DNA from: Micromonospora citrea
Lineage (GTDB): Bacteria; Actinomycetota; Actinomycetes; Mycobacteriales; Micromonosporaceae
NCBI RefSeq assembly: GCF_900090315.1
Contig: NZ_FMHZ01000002.1
Location: 1-64,000, forward strand
Reading direction: 5' to 3'
DNA length: 64,000 nucleotides
Made by a program: the position numbers and the translations under genes. Positions 50,265-60,159 of this stretch are shown piece by piece. Every line of letters begins with the position of its first letter. Positions within the stretch are counted from its first letter, which is position 1. The notes below the pieces were generated by a model that was not told where the DNA came from, made no database searches, and saw only the letters and a list, made by a program, of their open reading frames with translations.

Positions 50265-51692
50265 CTACCGCTGGGGGCGGGTCGGGCGGTGGGCGCGGGT
50301 CGCCAGGAGCAGCGCCACGATCAGGTACGGCACGGCGGCCACCGCGAACGCGACGGCGTTGCCGGCGCCGGTGGCGAGCAGGCCGTACCCCCCGTAGACC
50401 GCGATGATCGTCACGTCGGTGGCCATCCCGGCGAGCGACGTGACCGTGGCCCGACTGCCGCCGGTGATCCGGGCCTGCAACCGGGCGTCGGCGAGCACGG
50501 TGGCGAGCTGGAATCCGCAGAACGCCGCCGCGACCAGCACGAAGCCGACCGGTCGGGCGAGCAGCGCCCCGGCGGCGAGGGCGGCTGCCGACACGGCCAG
50601 CAGCCCGCCGTACCCACGACTGGTGAGCCGCTCCCCCGCCGGGGCGAGCAGGCCGCCGACGCTCACCCCGACCCAGGTGAGCAGGAGCAGCAGCGGCACC
50701 GTCGCCTCGCCGACGCCGGTGTCCCGGGCCAGCAGCGGGGTGTACTCGTCGAGGGCGCCCCACACCGCCGCGACCGCCGCGACCAGCAGGACGGCCGCCC
50801 GGACGGCCCGGTCCCGGTGCGCCTCGGCGAGCCCGGCCCGCAGGCTCGCCCACCAGCCGAGATCGTCACCGTCGTCCCGTTCCGCCGTCGTGGCCCCCGA
50901 CCCGTCGCCCACCGGCCCGGCCTGTCCCGCCCCGGGGCCGGCCTCGGCGGCAGCGCCGGGACCGGACGGAGCGGAGGCGACACCGGGCTGGACGGCGGCG
51001 GCAGAAGCGACAGCGGCGGCAGCCGGGTCCGCGGCGCCGGGGTCGGGGTCGGCCGATCCGCAGGCGGTGCGGGCGGCCGGGGCGGCGGAAGCGGCGGCCG
51101 GGCGACTGTGGTGTTCCGGGAAACGCGTGGCGACGGCGGCGGCGAGCAGGCAGGCGAGCACGCTGGCCGCGCCGACCGCCGGATAGCCGCCGGCGGCGAA
51201 CACGGGGCCGGCCAGCACGATCGAGGCGAGCACGCCGAGCGTCTCGGCCGTCCTGGCCCGGCCCATGGTGCGGGCGTAGCGGCCGGTGGCGTCGAGCCGG
51301 TCGAGCTCGGTGAAGACCAGCGCCTCCAGCGCGCCGGAGGCGAGGGCGCCGCCGGTGCCCCAGAGCACGAACCCGACCGCGAAGGCCGGGTACGAGGGAA
51401 CCAGCACCCAGAGCGCGAAACCGGCGGCGGTGACGAGCGGGGCGAGGCCGAGCAGCAACCGGCGGGAGACGGCGTCGGCGAAGGCGCCGGAGGGCACCTC
51501 CAGCAGGATGCTGCTCGCCGACCAGATCACGAACAGCGAGGAGATCTGCCAGACCGACAGGCCGGTGTCGCTGAACAGCAGCGCGTACAGCGGGTAGAGC
51601 AGGACGAGTTCACCGAGGAACGCGTACCCGTAGAGGGTGGCCGCCAGCCGGCGGACACGCGGATCGGGCACACGTGGAGTGTGGACGGTCAT
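50265..51692 (-). CDS. MFS transporter with long central low-complexity loop
   Basis: 475 residues. Helices 1-6 and 7-12 are normal for a single-domain MFS exporter (EVPSGAFADAVSRRLLL is the loop 2-3 motif). Between them, about residues 195-290 are an Ala/Pro/Gly/Asp-rich disordered segment (for example GPGAAAEAGPGAGQAGP) far longer than the usual 30-40 residue loop. Substrate unknown. It converges with the GntR gene across the inverted repeat. Confidence 0.87.
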   Translation of the reverse strand: MTVHTPRVPDPRVRRLAATLYGYAFLGELVLLYPLYALLFSDTGLSVWQISSLFVIWSASSILLEVPSGAFADAVSRRLLLGLAPLVTAAGFALWVLVPSYPAFAVGFVLWGTGGALASGALEALVFTELDRLDATGRYARTMGRARTAETLGVLASIVLAGPVFAAGGYPAVGAASVLACLLAAAVATRFPEHHSRPAAASAAPAARTACGSADPDPGAADPAAAAVASAAAVQPGVASAPSGPGAAAEAGPGAGQAGPVGDGSGATTAERDDGDDLGWWASLRAGLAEAHRDRAVRAAVLLVAAVAAVWGALDEYTPLLARDTGVGEATVPLLLLLTWVGVSVGGLLAPAGERLTSRGYGGLLAVSAAALAAGALLARPVGFVLVAAAFCGFQLATVLADARLQARITGGSRATVTSLAGMATDVTIIAVYGGYGLLATGAGNAVAFAVAAVPYLIVALLLATRAHRPTRPQR

Positions 51693-51891
51693 GAGGCCTT
51701 CCCGTGAGGACGAAGCGGACGCCGGACGTACGGCGACCGCGGCGGCCCACGGGGGCGACCGTCAGCGGTGCATCAACATCGCCACGTCATGCCGGCGATG
51801 ATAGTCGCCGGAGGCCTCGGCGCGGGTCCTGCCCCCGACACGCGTCGGGGTGGGGCCGATGTGGCCCCACCCCGACGACGCGCCGGCCACG

Positions 51892-52926
51892 TCAGCGGCG
51901 GAACTTCTCCTCGCCCAGCGGCGGGATGACCATGGTGGCCTCGGCGTCCTGGCCGGTCGGCTGCGCCGGGATGGTGGCGCCGGTGGAGGTGACCTGCGTG
52001 GCCTCCGGGTCGGCCTGGGGTGTGGCCGGGCCGCCGGTGTCCGCCGCGCGCGGGACGACCTGGGTGGCGTCGGCGTCGCCGCCGAGGCCGGCGGGACCGC
52101 CGGAGCGGGCGACGACCTGGGTCGCGTCGGCGTCGCCGCCGAGGCCGGCGGGACCGCCGGGACGCGGGACGACCTGCGTGGCGTCGGCGTCGGTGGCCCG
52201 CGCGGCCAGGTGGGCCTCGCTGTCGCGGCGGCCGGCCCGGTAGGCGCGGGCGTGCGTGGCGATCAGCCGCGACTCCTGCTCGGCGCGGGTCAGCCAGGAC
52301 TCCCACCGGCTCTGCATCGGACGGACCAGCCCTCCGCCGACCCCGACGACGAGGATGCCGCCGACGGTGGCGAGCACCGCGATCAGCACCGGGGTGGTGA
52401 CGGCGGTGGCCACCCCGATCTGGTTGAGGGCCGCGATGACGCCGAGGCCGAGGATGAACACCGAGGCGATGGTGGCCAGGATCCGGCCGTACGACAGGCC
52501 GCCCAGGGCGCCGCTGATGATGTCCTTGACGGCGTTGGCGATCGCCGCGGCGACCACGACGATGACGATGCCGACGAAGGCACGGGGCAGCCAGGCGATG
52601 ACACCGGCGATCAGGTCCGAGACGGGGTTCGGGCCCCAGATGCCGAACGCGACCTGGAGGGTGACCAGCAGCACCCCGTAGTAGGCGAGCTTGGCGACGA
52701 TGTCGCTGGCGTCGTACCGGGAGCGGGCCAGGGCCCGGCGGATCCCGCCGCGCTCCACCGCGCGGTCGAAGCCCACGCGCTCCAACACCTTGTTTACGAT
52801 CTTGAGTACGGCCTTGGCGATCAGCCAACCGGCCACCAGGATCGCCACGAAGGCCACGGCCTTGGGCAGGAACAGCATCACCGAGCGGAGGGCGTCCCCC
52901 ACCGCGTCGCCGAAGTCGTCTCTCAT
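51892..52926 (-). CDS. membrane protein with conserved TM helices (MscS-related) and Thr-repeat tail
   Basis: 344 residues. Five hydrophobic segments (residues about 18-40, 80-97, 115-132, 150-170, 178-200) include the CmpX/TM_helix pattern AWLPRAFVGIVIVVVAAAIANAVKDI, related to small-conductance mechanosensitive channels but without the MscS beta domain. The cytoplasmic tail has five acidic-Thr motifs: DATQVV (Thr250, 269, 288), EATQVT (Thr310) and EATMVI (Thr331). These look like sites for a Ser/Thr kinase and pThr-reading FHA proteins. The kinase gene lies 1.4 kb away on the same strand. Confidence 0.78.
   Translation of the reverse strand: MRDDFGDAVGDALRSVMLFLPKAVAFVAILVAGWLIAKAVLKIVNKVLERVGFDRAVERGGIRRALARSRYDASDIVAKLAYYGVLLVTLQVAFGIWGPNPVSDLIAGVIAWLPRAFVGIVIVVVAAAIANAVKDIISGALGGLSYGRILATIASVFILGLGVIAALNQIGVATAVTTPVLIAVLATVGGILVVGVGGGLVRPMQSRWESWLTRAEQESRLIATHARAYRAGRRDSEAHLAARATDADATQVVPRPGGPAGLGGDADATQVVARSGGPAGLGGDADATQVVPRAADTGGPATPQADPEATQVTSTGATIPAQPTGQDAEATMVIPPLGEEKFRR
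52021..52191. repeat. coding tandem repeat, three 57-bp units
   Basis: Encodes DADATQVVPRPGGPAGLGG, DADATQVVARSGGPAGLGG and a third, diverging DADATQVVPRA copy. The first two units are nearly identical in DNA, a sign of recent duplication and possible copy-number variation between strains. Confidence 0.8.
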
Positions 52927-53057
52927 CGGAATCCTCCACACGGGCATCCGTCTCGTCGGGCCCGACCTACCCCCGGCGCTGAACAGGGAAACACCGGTCG
53001 GCGTCGCACGGGAGGCAACCGCGAGACGGGCCCCGTTCCGCCCGAGCGGCAGCGGGA

Positions 53058-54278
53058 TCAGCCGCGCCGGCAGTCGTAGGTCACCGGTGCCTGGGCCTGC
53101 ACGGCGGACGGAGAGACGATGTTGACGGTGGCCGTCCCGGTCGTGGTGCCCACGCCGGTGAAGGCCCACCGCAGCGTCAGGTGCACGCTGCGCTGGCCCC
53201 GGCCGACCCGCTCGGTCAGCAGGCTGCCAGGAGCGCTGCCGGTGCGCAGCCACTGGTAGCGGATCTTCCCCGCCCGGCCGTTGGTCGACACGGTGGCCAC
53301 CACGTCGACGGTGACGTCGCACCGGTCACCGGCCGGCCGCGGCACCGCCACCGCCACGCCGGTGACCTCCAGCGGGCTCAGCCGCTGCCAGATGTGGAGG
53401 CCGACGGCGGCGAGCAGCGCGACGGTGAGCACGGTCGACAGCGCCGAGGTGACCGTCCGCAGCGCCGACCGCCGCCGGCGCGGAGGCGTCCGCGCGGGCC
53501 AGGCGGGCGCGGCAGGCGGTGTGCTCGGCACGCCCGGCCCGAACCGCACCTCCCCGCCCGGGGGCGCGGGCGATGCTCCGGTACGCCCGCCGAAGAGCGT
53601 CCCCGACGCGTTCCCGGTGACCCGTCCGGTCGCGGTCGGCGTGGCCGCCGCCTGGGCCCGACCCGCCTGCCCCGTCGTGAACGCCCCGGCCCGCCCGATG
53701 TCCAGCCGAACGGTCGGCTCGCCGGGGTGCGGGGGCGCGGCCGGCCCACCGGCGTGCACACGACCGCTCGGCTCGCCGACGTGCAGGTGCGCGATCGGCT
53801 CACCGGCGTGCACACCTCCGGTCGGCTCGCCGGGGTGCGGGGGCGCGGCCGGCCCGCCGGCCGTCAGAGCGGCTGTCGGCTCACCCGAGCCGAGGTAGGC
53901 GGTCGCCTCATCGGCACTCAGGTGAGCGGTCGGCTCGCGCGAACCGAGGTACGCCGTCGCCTCATCGGCACTCAGGTCAGCGGTCGGCTCGCGCGAACCG
54001 AGGTACGCCGTCGCCTCCTCGCCACTCAGGTCAGCGGTCGGCTCGCGCGAACCGAGGTACGCCGTCGCCTCGCCCGAATGCGGATGGACGGTCGGCTCGT
54101 CCGGGCCCGGGTGCGTCGGCGACCCGCCGGCACGCGGACGAGCGGTCGGCTCGGCGGCGGCGAGGTTCACGGTCGGCTCGGCCGGGTGCGGCAGGCCGTC
54201 GAGGCGGGCCGTCGCCGCGCCGTCGACGGGAAGCCGGTGGGTGGGCAGCGCCTCGGTCGGGTCGTTCGGCTGGGTCAC
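53058..54278 (-). CDS. single-pass membrane protein with tandem Thr motifs and extracytoplasmic Ig-like domain
   Basis: 406 residues. Residues 1-200 are disordered and full of acidic-Thr motifs (EPTVNL, EPTADL, EATAYL, EPTVRL), including four 18-residue repeats of the form [18 protein letters not shown] (70-141). A membrane helix spans about 276-296 after RRRR. The outer part is a compact beta domain bracketed by Cys320 and Cys403, probably a disulfide. No enzyme motif. Next to a membrane Ser/Thr kinase, the cytoplasmic repeats are good phosphorylation candidates. GTG 54278 has GGAGAG 9 nt upstream. Confidence 0.72.
   Translation of the reverse strand: MTQPNDPTEALPTHRLPVDGAATARLDGLPHPAEPTVNLAAAEPTARPRAGGSPTHPGPDEPTVHPHSGEATAYLGSREPTADLSGEEATAYLGSREPTADLSADEATAYLGSREPTAHLSADEATAYLGSGEPTAALTAGGPAAPPHPGEPTGGVHAGEPIAHLHVGEPSGRVHAGGPAAPPHPGEPTVRLDIGRAGAFTTGQAGRAQAAATPTATGRVTGNASGTLFGGRTGASPAPPGGEVRFGPGVPSTPPAAPAWPARTPPRRRRSALRTVTSALSTVLTVALLAAVGLHIWQRLSPLEVTGVAVAVPRPAGDRCDVTVDVVATVSTNGRAGKIRYQWLRTGSAPGSLLTERVGRGQRSVHLTLRWAFTGVGTTTGTATVNIVSPSAVQAQAPVTYDCRRG
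53856..54071. repeat. coding tandem repeat, four 54-bp units
   Basis: Four consecutive 54-bp units encode EATAYLGS[RG]EPTA[DHA]L[ST] plus a variable end. Units 1-3 are almost identical in DNA; unit 4 diverges. The length is a multiple of three, so gain or loss of units would keep the frame. Confidence 0.82.
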
Positions 54279-54321
54279 GGTGGCCCGCTCTCCGTCGTCG
54301 TGGTCGGCATCCTGGTCCCGG

Positions 54322-55956
54322 TCAGCCGGGGGTGCAGAACGAGTGGAGCGTCACGTGGACCGGCGCGCTCTCCGGCGAGGCGTTGCCGGCCTCGTCGATC
54401 GCGACGACGCGGATCGGGATCCGGGTGCTGTTCGCCGGCCGGGGCAGGTCGCCGAGGACGCCCCGGAACGTCCCGCCTCTGTCGAGGGTCATCGCCACCT
54501 CGGTGGTGCGGCCGTCCAGGGTGTAGCGGAAGCGGACCCGCAGTCCGCCGGCCGGCGTACGGTCGTCGGAGACGACGGCGGAGACGGTGCTGGCCGTGGG
54601 CCCGTACGGGCAGCCGGCCGGGTCGAGTTCCGTCGGGCCGGCCGCGACCCGCCCGACGGAGGGCTCGACGGCGTCCCCCGGCGGCGCGCTGGGGCTGACC
54701 GACGCCGTCGGCGAGGCGGGGGCGGACGTCGGCGCGGGCGCGCTCGTGTCGGTCGGCGGCGCCGGCGCGGGCGCCGCCGTCGTGGCTGTCGGCGCGGCGG
54801 TGGGTGTCGGGGCGACGGTCGTCGCCACCGTCGGCGTGGACGACGCGCCGGTCGACGCGGGCGCCGGCCCGCCCGCGCCCGCTGTCTCGCCCCGCTCGGC
54901 CGCCGCCGGCGCCGCGCCGTCTCGGCCGGCGTAGCTCAGCCCGGCGCCGGCGAGCAGCAGCGCGGCGGCCAGTCCGCCGCCGAGCAGCGCCGCGCGGGCC
55001 CGGCCCCCGCGCAAGCGGGTCCACCGGCCGGTGCCCTCGCCGAGCGCGGTGCTGGCGAGACTGGTGGCGCCGCCGGTGCCGTCGGGAAGCGGAAAGAGGG
55101 CCGCGAGCAGGGCCGCCCGCCGGGCCAGCTCGCGCAGGCCGCGCTCCTCCCACTCCGGGCCGTACGCCTCGGTCGCCACCTGCTCCAGCTCGGCGAGGAA
55201 GGCCTGCGCGGGCTGCGGGCGCTCGGCCGGCTGTTTCGCCATGCCGTGCCGCAGCAGGTCGTGCACCGGCGCGGGGGCCGGGTCGGTGGGGATCGGCGCC
55301 CGGGCGTGCTGCTGGCGCAGGGTGAGCAGGTCCCGTCCCTCGTAGGGCGGCCGGCCCGTGAGGCACTCGTAGAAGGTCGCGGTGGCGGCGTAGATGTCGC
55401 AGGCCGGGCTGGCCGGGGCGCCCGTCCACTGTTCCGGGGCCATGTAGCGGGGGGTGCCGGTGACGCTGACGCCCGAGGACCTGCCGACGGGCATCGCGAT
55501 GCCGAAGTCGGCAAGCTTGCTGGCACCCTCGGCGGTGACCAGCACGTTCTCGGGCTTGTAGTCGCGGTGCACGACTCCCCTGGCGTGCGCGGCGCCGAGC
55601 CCGGCCAGCGATCCCCTGAGGACGCAGAGCGCCGACTCCGGGGTCGTCGGCCCGTGCGCACGCAGCATCTGTCGCAGGGACACCCCGTCGACGAGCTCCA
55701 TGACGATGGCCGCGCCGGCCGGCGACTCGACGTACTCGTAGAGCCGGGAGACGTGCGGGTCGTCGATCTCGGCCAGCAGCCGGGCCTCGTCGCGGAACGC
55801 GGTGCGGAACGACGGGTCGTCGCCGATCCCGCCGGTCAGGTACTTGATCGCGACCGGGGTGCCGGTCTCGTCGTGCACCGCGAGGTCCACCCGGCCGGAC
55901 GCGCCGGCGCCGAGCTGCCGGACCGGCCGGTAGCCGGACACCTGCCAACCCGTCAC
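54322..55956 (-). CDS. membrane Ser/Thr protein kinase (PknB-like) with Ig-like sensor domain
   Basis: 544 residues. Kinase domain 8-265: glycine loop GAGASGRV, Lys38 (VAIKYL), HRDYKPEN (catalytic Asp132), DFG (150-152), [11 protein letters not shown] and a Thr/Ser-containing activation loop (SSGVSVTG). A membrane helix lies at 323-343, followed by a Pro/Thr/Ala linker and an outer beta domain with two Cys (GCPYG; SFCTPG), not PASTA repeats. The ligand is unknown. GTG 55956 has GGGAGGGG upstream. It ends 43 bp before the Thr-repeat protein, likely the same operon. Confidence 0.92.
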   Translation of the reverse strand: MTGWQVSGYRPVRQLGAGASGRVDLAVHDETGTPVAIKYLTGGIGDDPSFRTAFRDEARLLAEIDDPHVSRLYEYVESPAGAAIVMELVDGVSLRQMLRAHGPTTPESALCVLRGSLAGLGAAHARGVVHRDYKPENVLVTAEGASKLADFGIAMPVGRSSGVSVTGTPRYMAPEQWTGAPASPACDIYAATATFYECLTGRPPYEGRDLLTLRQQHARAPIPTDPAPAPVHDLLRHGMAKQPAERPQPAQAFLAELEQVATEAYGPEWEERGLRELARRAALLAALFPLPDGTGGATSLASTALGEGTGRWTRLRGGRARAALLGGGLAAALLLAGAGLSYAGRDGAAPAAAERGETAGAGGPAPASTGASSTPTVATTVAPTPTAAPTATTAAPAPAPPTDTSAPAPTSAPASPTASVSPSAPPGDAVEPSVGRVAAGPTELDPAGCPYGPTASTVSAVVSDDRTPAGGLRVRFRYTLDGRTTEVAMTLDRGGTFRGVLGDLPRPANSTRIPIRVVAIDEAGNASPESAPVHVTLHSFCTPG

Positions 55957-56155
55957 GGCGCCCCCTCCCGCACCGGGCGGCCGCCGTGGCCGCCACGGTC
56001 GCCATTGTGGTCGCCGCCGGCGCCGGGGCCATCGGCGCAACGGACGCTTCCCGGCTCCGGACGTCCGCCTCGGCACGGCAGGGTGATGACATGGTCGGTA
56101 ACGGACACCCGCCACAGGTGGCACCGGCCGGCAAGCGGCGCGGCTGACCAGCGAC

Positions 56156-56565
<410 letters not shown>

Positions 56566-56613
56566 GGCCGGCCGGCGCGGCGCCTGTCGCGGGTGGGCGG
56601 GCGGCGGGGCGGG

Positions 56614-57468
56614 TCAGGCCGGCGGGCGGCGGTGACCGTCGCCGGACACGGCGGGCGACGGCGCGGGCCGCTCCGCCTCGGGGACCCGCGCCTCCTGCGC
56701 CCCGGTGTCCCGGTTGAACTTGTCGAAGAAGCGCAGCAGCTCCACCGGGAACGGCATCACCAGGGTGCTGTTCTTCTCCGCCGCCACGTCCACGACGGTC
56801 TGCAGCAGCCGCAACTGGTACGCCCCGGGCGTGGCCGCCATGGCCCGGGACGCGTCGGCGAGCCGGCGGGACGCCTGGTACTCGCCGTCGGCGGCGATCA
56901 CCCGGGCGCGGCGCTCGCGTTCCGCCTCGGCCTGGCGGGACATCGACCGCTTCATCCCCTCGGGCAGCGCGACGTCCTTGACCTCGACCCGCTCGATGAG
57001 CAGTCCCCACGGCTCCTCCGTGGGGGCGTCGATGACCGCCTTCAGTTCGGCGTTGACCCGGTCCCGGTCGCCCAGCACGGTGTCCAGGTCCGCCTTGCCG
57101 ATCACCGACCGCAGGGCGGTCTGCGCCACCTGGAGCACGGCCGACGGGTAGTCCCGGACGTTGACCAGCGCCTTCACCGGGTCGACGACCCGGTAGTAGA
57201 CCACCGCGTCGACGGTGAGGGTGACGTTGTCCCGGGTGATCGCCCCCTGCGGGGGCACGCCGATCACGGTCGTCTGCATGCTGACCCGGACCATCCGGTC
57301 GGCGACCGGGACGATCAGGCGCAGGCCGGGCTGCCGCACCGGCGTCAGCACCCGGCCGAAGCGGAAGACGACGCCGCGCTGGTACTGCTGCACCAGCCGC
57401 ACGCTCAGCGCGCCGACCAGTGCCAGGGCCGCGATCACGATCACCACGCCGATCACGACGGCTTCCAC
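56614..57468 (-). CDS. slipin/stomatin-like SPFH membrane protein
   Basis: 284 residues. One N-terminal helix (VVIGVVIVIAALALVGAL), then the band-7/PHB domain (QYQRGVVFRFGRVL, PGLRLIVPVADRMVRVSM, VTLTVDAVVYYRVVDP) and the coiled-coil flotillin part with EAERERRARVIAADGEYQAS. Such proteins oligomerise in functional membrane microdomains; in bacteria they often pair with an NfeD protease, which is absent here. GTG 57468 follows GGGAGG by 6 nt. It is divergent from the transketolase. Confidence 0.92.
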   Translation of the reverse strand: MEAVVIGVVIVIAALALVGALSVRLVQQYQRGVVFRFGRVLTPVRQPGLRLIVPVADRMVRVSMQTTVIGVPPQGAITRDNVTLTVDAVVYYRVVDPVKALVNVRDYPSAVLQVAQTALRSVIGKADLDTVLGDRDRVNAELKAVIDAPTEEPWGLLIERVEVKDVALPEGMKRSMSRQAEAERERRARVIAADGEYQASRRLADASRAMAATPGAYQLRLLQTVVDVAAEKNSTLVMPFPVELLRFFDKFNRDTGAQEARVPEAERPAPSPAVSGDGHRRPPA

Positions 57469-57696
57469 GGCGCCTCCCTTCCGAGACGGCTTCCCGGGCG
57501 GCCCCTTTCCCGCCACACCGCGGGTTAGTCCCACGGCCGCGCCTCGGCTCGCCGCTGGGGCGTCCGGGTGGCTCCGACCGACCGCGCCCGCCGGCCGGAA
57601 CCGCGCCTGCCGGGCAAATCGGTGGTTGCCGGACGCCGGGCCGGGTTTCCTGACTACCGTTACCTCGAGCGGGCCGGCGGAAGCCGCACCGGCCGT

Positions 57697-57710
57697 GGGC
57701 CGGGTGGCCC
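57697..57710. promoter_or_regulatory. GGGCC-N4-GGCCC dyad upstream of the transketolase
   Basis: GGGCCGGGTGGCCC, 47 bp before the transketolase start, has the same GGGCC...GGCCC arms as the boxes at 61392 and 39392. In such GC-rich DNA this could be chance. Confidence 0.25.
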
Positions 57711-57757
57711 TCGGCGGGGGGCCGGCCGAGGAAGGCCGATCGCTGGAGGCGATGCCG

Positions 57758-59632
57758 GTGACCATGGAAGCAGAGCGCACACTCCGCGCCGACGAGACCA
57801 CCGAGCTGGGCGAGCTCGCCGCGCAGCTGCGGGTGGACGCGATCCGGTGCAGCACCCGGGCCGGATCCGGTCACCCGACCTCCAGCCTGTCCGCCGCCGA
57901 CCTGCTCGCCGTGCTGGTCTCCCGGCACCTGCGCTACGACTGGGCGAACCCGCGCGACCGCGCCAACGATCATCTGATCTTCTCCAAGGGCCACGCCTCG
58001 CCGCTGCTGTACGCGGTCTTCAAGGCGGTCGGCGTGATCGACGACGAGGAACTGGTGGAGACGTACCGCCGCTTCGGCTCGCGGCTGCAGGGGCACCCCA
58101 CCCCGGCGCTGCCGTGGGTCGACGTGGCCACCGGCGCGCTCGGCCAGGGGCTGCCCGTCGGCGTCGGCATCGCGTTGGCCGGCCGTTACCTGGACCGGCT
58201 GCCGTTCCACGTGTGGGTGCTGTGCGGGGACAGCGAGACCGCCGAGGGCTCGGTCTGGGAGGCGCTGGACAAGGCCGGCCACTACGGGCTGGGCAACCTG
58301 ACGGCGATCGTGGACGTCAACCGGTTCGGGCAGCGGGGGCCGACGGAGCTGGAGTGGGACCTGGACACCTACCGGCGTCGGGTGGAGGCGTTCGGCTGCC
58401 AGGCGCTCGTCGTCGACGGCCACGACCTCGCCGCCGTCGACGAGGCGCTCGGTCGGGCCCGGCGGGCGACGGGGCCGACCGTGCTGCTCGCCCGCACCGT
58501 CAAGGGCAAGGGGGTGCCCGAGGTCGAGAACGAGCCGGGCTGGCACGGCAAGCCCTTCAAGCCCGACCTGGCCGAGCGCGCCGTCGAGGCGCTCGGCGGC
58601 GTACGCCGGATCCGCGTCGCCGGGCCCCGGCCGGAGCCCGCGCCGCCGCCCGTCACGCCCGCCGGTGCCCCGCCGGCCCGGCCGCGGTACGAGGTGGGGG
58701 CGAGGGTGGCCACCCGGAACGCCTACGGCGACGCGCTGCGCGCCCTCGGGGCCCGACCGGACGTGGTGGCGCTGGACGGCGAGGTCAGCGACTCGACCCG
58801 CGCCGACCGGTTCGCCGAGGCGTATCCCGACCGGTTCTTCGAGATGTTCATCGCCGAGCAGCAACTGGTCGCGGCGGCGGTCGGGTTTCAGGTGCGCGGA
58901 TACCGCCCCTTCGCGTCGACCTTCGCGGCCTTCTTCTCCCGCGCCTACGACTTCATCCGCATGGCCGCCATCTCCGGGGCCGACATCGCCCTGTCCGGCT
59001 CGCACGCCGGCGTGGAGGTCGGCGCGGACGGCCCCTCCCAGATGGGGTTGGAGGACCTGGCGGCGATGCGCGCCGTCCACGGCTCCACCGTCCTCTACCC
59101 GAGCGACGCCGTGTCCTGCGCGGCCCTCGTCGAGCGGATGGTCGACCTGGCGGGCGTCACCTACCTGCGGACGACCCGTGGGGCGTATCCCGTCCTGTAC
59201 GGCGACGGCGAGGAGTTCCCGGTGGGCGGCAGCAAGCTGCTGCGCGGCGGCGACGACGACCGCGTCGCGCTGATCGGCGCGGGGGTGACGGTGCACAACT
59301 GCCTCGCCGCCGCCGAGCGGCTGGCGGACGAGGGCGTCCGGGCCCGGGTGATCGACCTGTACTCGGTGAAGCCGCTGGACCGGCAGCGGCTGCTCGACGC
59401 CGTCCGGGTCACCGGCGGCCGGCTGGTGGTGGTGGAGGACCACTACCCGGAGGGCGGCCTCGGCTCGGCCGTGCTGGAGGCGCTGGCCGATCTCGCCGAG
59501 CCGGTGCGGGTGACGCACCTGGCCGTACGCGGACTGCCGACCTCCGGCACGGCGAGCGAGCTGATGGACCAGGCGGGCATCGGGGTGGCGGCGATCGTCG
59601 CGGCGTCGCGCGCCGCGCTGTCCGGGACGTGA
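57758..59632 (+). CDS. transketolase
   Basis: About 624 residues, single-chain. The thiamine-diphosphate and Mg2+ site is GDSETAEGSVWEALDKAGHYGLGNLTAIVDVN; the N-terminal STRAGSGHPTSSLSAADLLAVL and SKGHASP also fit. The pyrimidine domain (DGEVSDSTRADRFAEAYPDRFFEMFIAEQQLV) and C-terminal domain follow. It transfers two-carbon ketol units in the pentose phosphate pathway. The typical actinobacterial housekeeping enzyme (about 700 residues, next to tal/zwf) is different, so this is probably a second, condition-specific copy. GTG 57758 has GGAGG 8 nt upstream; ATG 57764 is possible. Confidence 0.9.
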   Translation: MTMEAERTLRADETTELGELAAQLRVDAIRCSTRAGSGHPTSSLSAADLLAVLVSRHLRYDWANPRDRANDHLIFSKGHASPLLYAVFKAVGVIDDEELVETYRRFGSRLQGHPTPALPWVDVATGALGQGLPVGVGIALAGRYLDRLPFHVWVLCGDSETAEGSVWEALDKAGHYGLGNLTAIVDVNRFGQRGPTELEWDLDTYRRRVEAFGCQALVVDGHDLAAVDEALGRARRATGPTVLLARTVKGKGVPEVENEPGWHGKPFKPDLAERAVEALGGVRRIRVAGPRPEPAPPPVTPAGAPPARPRYEVGARVATRNAYGDALRALGARPDVVALDGEVSDSTRADRFAEAYPDRFFEMFIAEQQLVAAAVGFQVRGYRPFASTFAAFFSRAYDFIRMAAISGADIALSGSHAGVEVGADGPSQMGLEDLAAMRAVHGSTVLYPSDAVSCAALVERMVDLAGVTYLRTTRGAYPVLYGDGEEFPVGGSKLLRGGDDDRVALIGAGVTVHNCLAAAERLADEGVRARVIDLYSVKPLDRQRLLDAVRVTGGRLVVVEDHYPEGGLGSAVLEALADLAEPVRVTHLAVRGLPTSGTASELMDQAGIGVAAIVAASRAALSGT

Positions 59633-59759
59633 CCAACCGAGGCGGTGCGCGACGAGTTGCGCGACTGCGCCTCCTGGCTGCGCCTGACCGCGACCGCGCC
59701 GGCGGGCGGCATCGAAGAGCGTCCCGCTCGCGGTGACGACGACCAGGGCAGGCGGCGTC

Positions 59760-60032
59760 TCACCGAGGGGCGGTGGGCTGCCTGTCCGGGTCGTCCGCCG
59801 GGGTGATGGTGACGTCGAAGACGTCGAGGAGGCCGAGCAGTCCCGCGAGGGCGACGGCCTCGTCGCGTCGCAACGTGATGCTGCGGGTGGCGTCGGGGTC
59901 GTCGCCGTCGTGGTAGACCAGCTCACGCCGGCCGCCCGCGTAGTGGGTCACCACGCCGACGCGGCACCCCGCGTCGGTGGTGAACATGCGGCGGAACCCG
60001 ATGCCGGGCAGCGGTGTCAGTTCGACGTCCAT
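59760..60032 (-). CDS. short protein like the N-terminal part of a cation/proton antiporter regulatory subunit
   Basis: 90 residues, MDVELTPLPGIGFRRMFTTDAGCRVGVVTHYAGGRRELVYHDGDDPDATRSITL. This matches the first 70-80 residues of actinobacterial KhtT-like/TrkA-C regulatory subunits of K+/H+ antiporters (about 160 residues), but the RCK_C domain is absent and no antiporter gene is adjacent. GGAGTAACG precedes ATG 60032. It may be a stand-alone domain or a truncated gene. Confidence 0.6.
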   Translation of the reverse strand: MDVELTPLPGIGFRRMFTTDAGCRVGVVTHYAGGRRELVYHDGDDPDATRSITLRRDEAVALAGLLGLLDVFDVTITPADDPDRQPTAPR

Positions 60033-60159
60033 CGTTACTCCAGGTGGTGCGGGGAATCGGCGGTGGGCACGGCACGGCCGGACGGGACGCCCGGCCGGTG
60101 GACGCGCCGACGACCGCGCGGCGCCGCCAGCGGGGCACCGCGCGGGGTCGGCGGGCGGG

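Noticed and set aside
59633..59759. Plus-strand frame reading VRDELRDCASWLRLTA after the transketolase
   Set aside because: Short, no start with a ribosome site and no recognised family; possibly a relic but not supportable.
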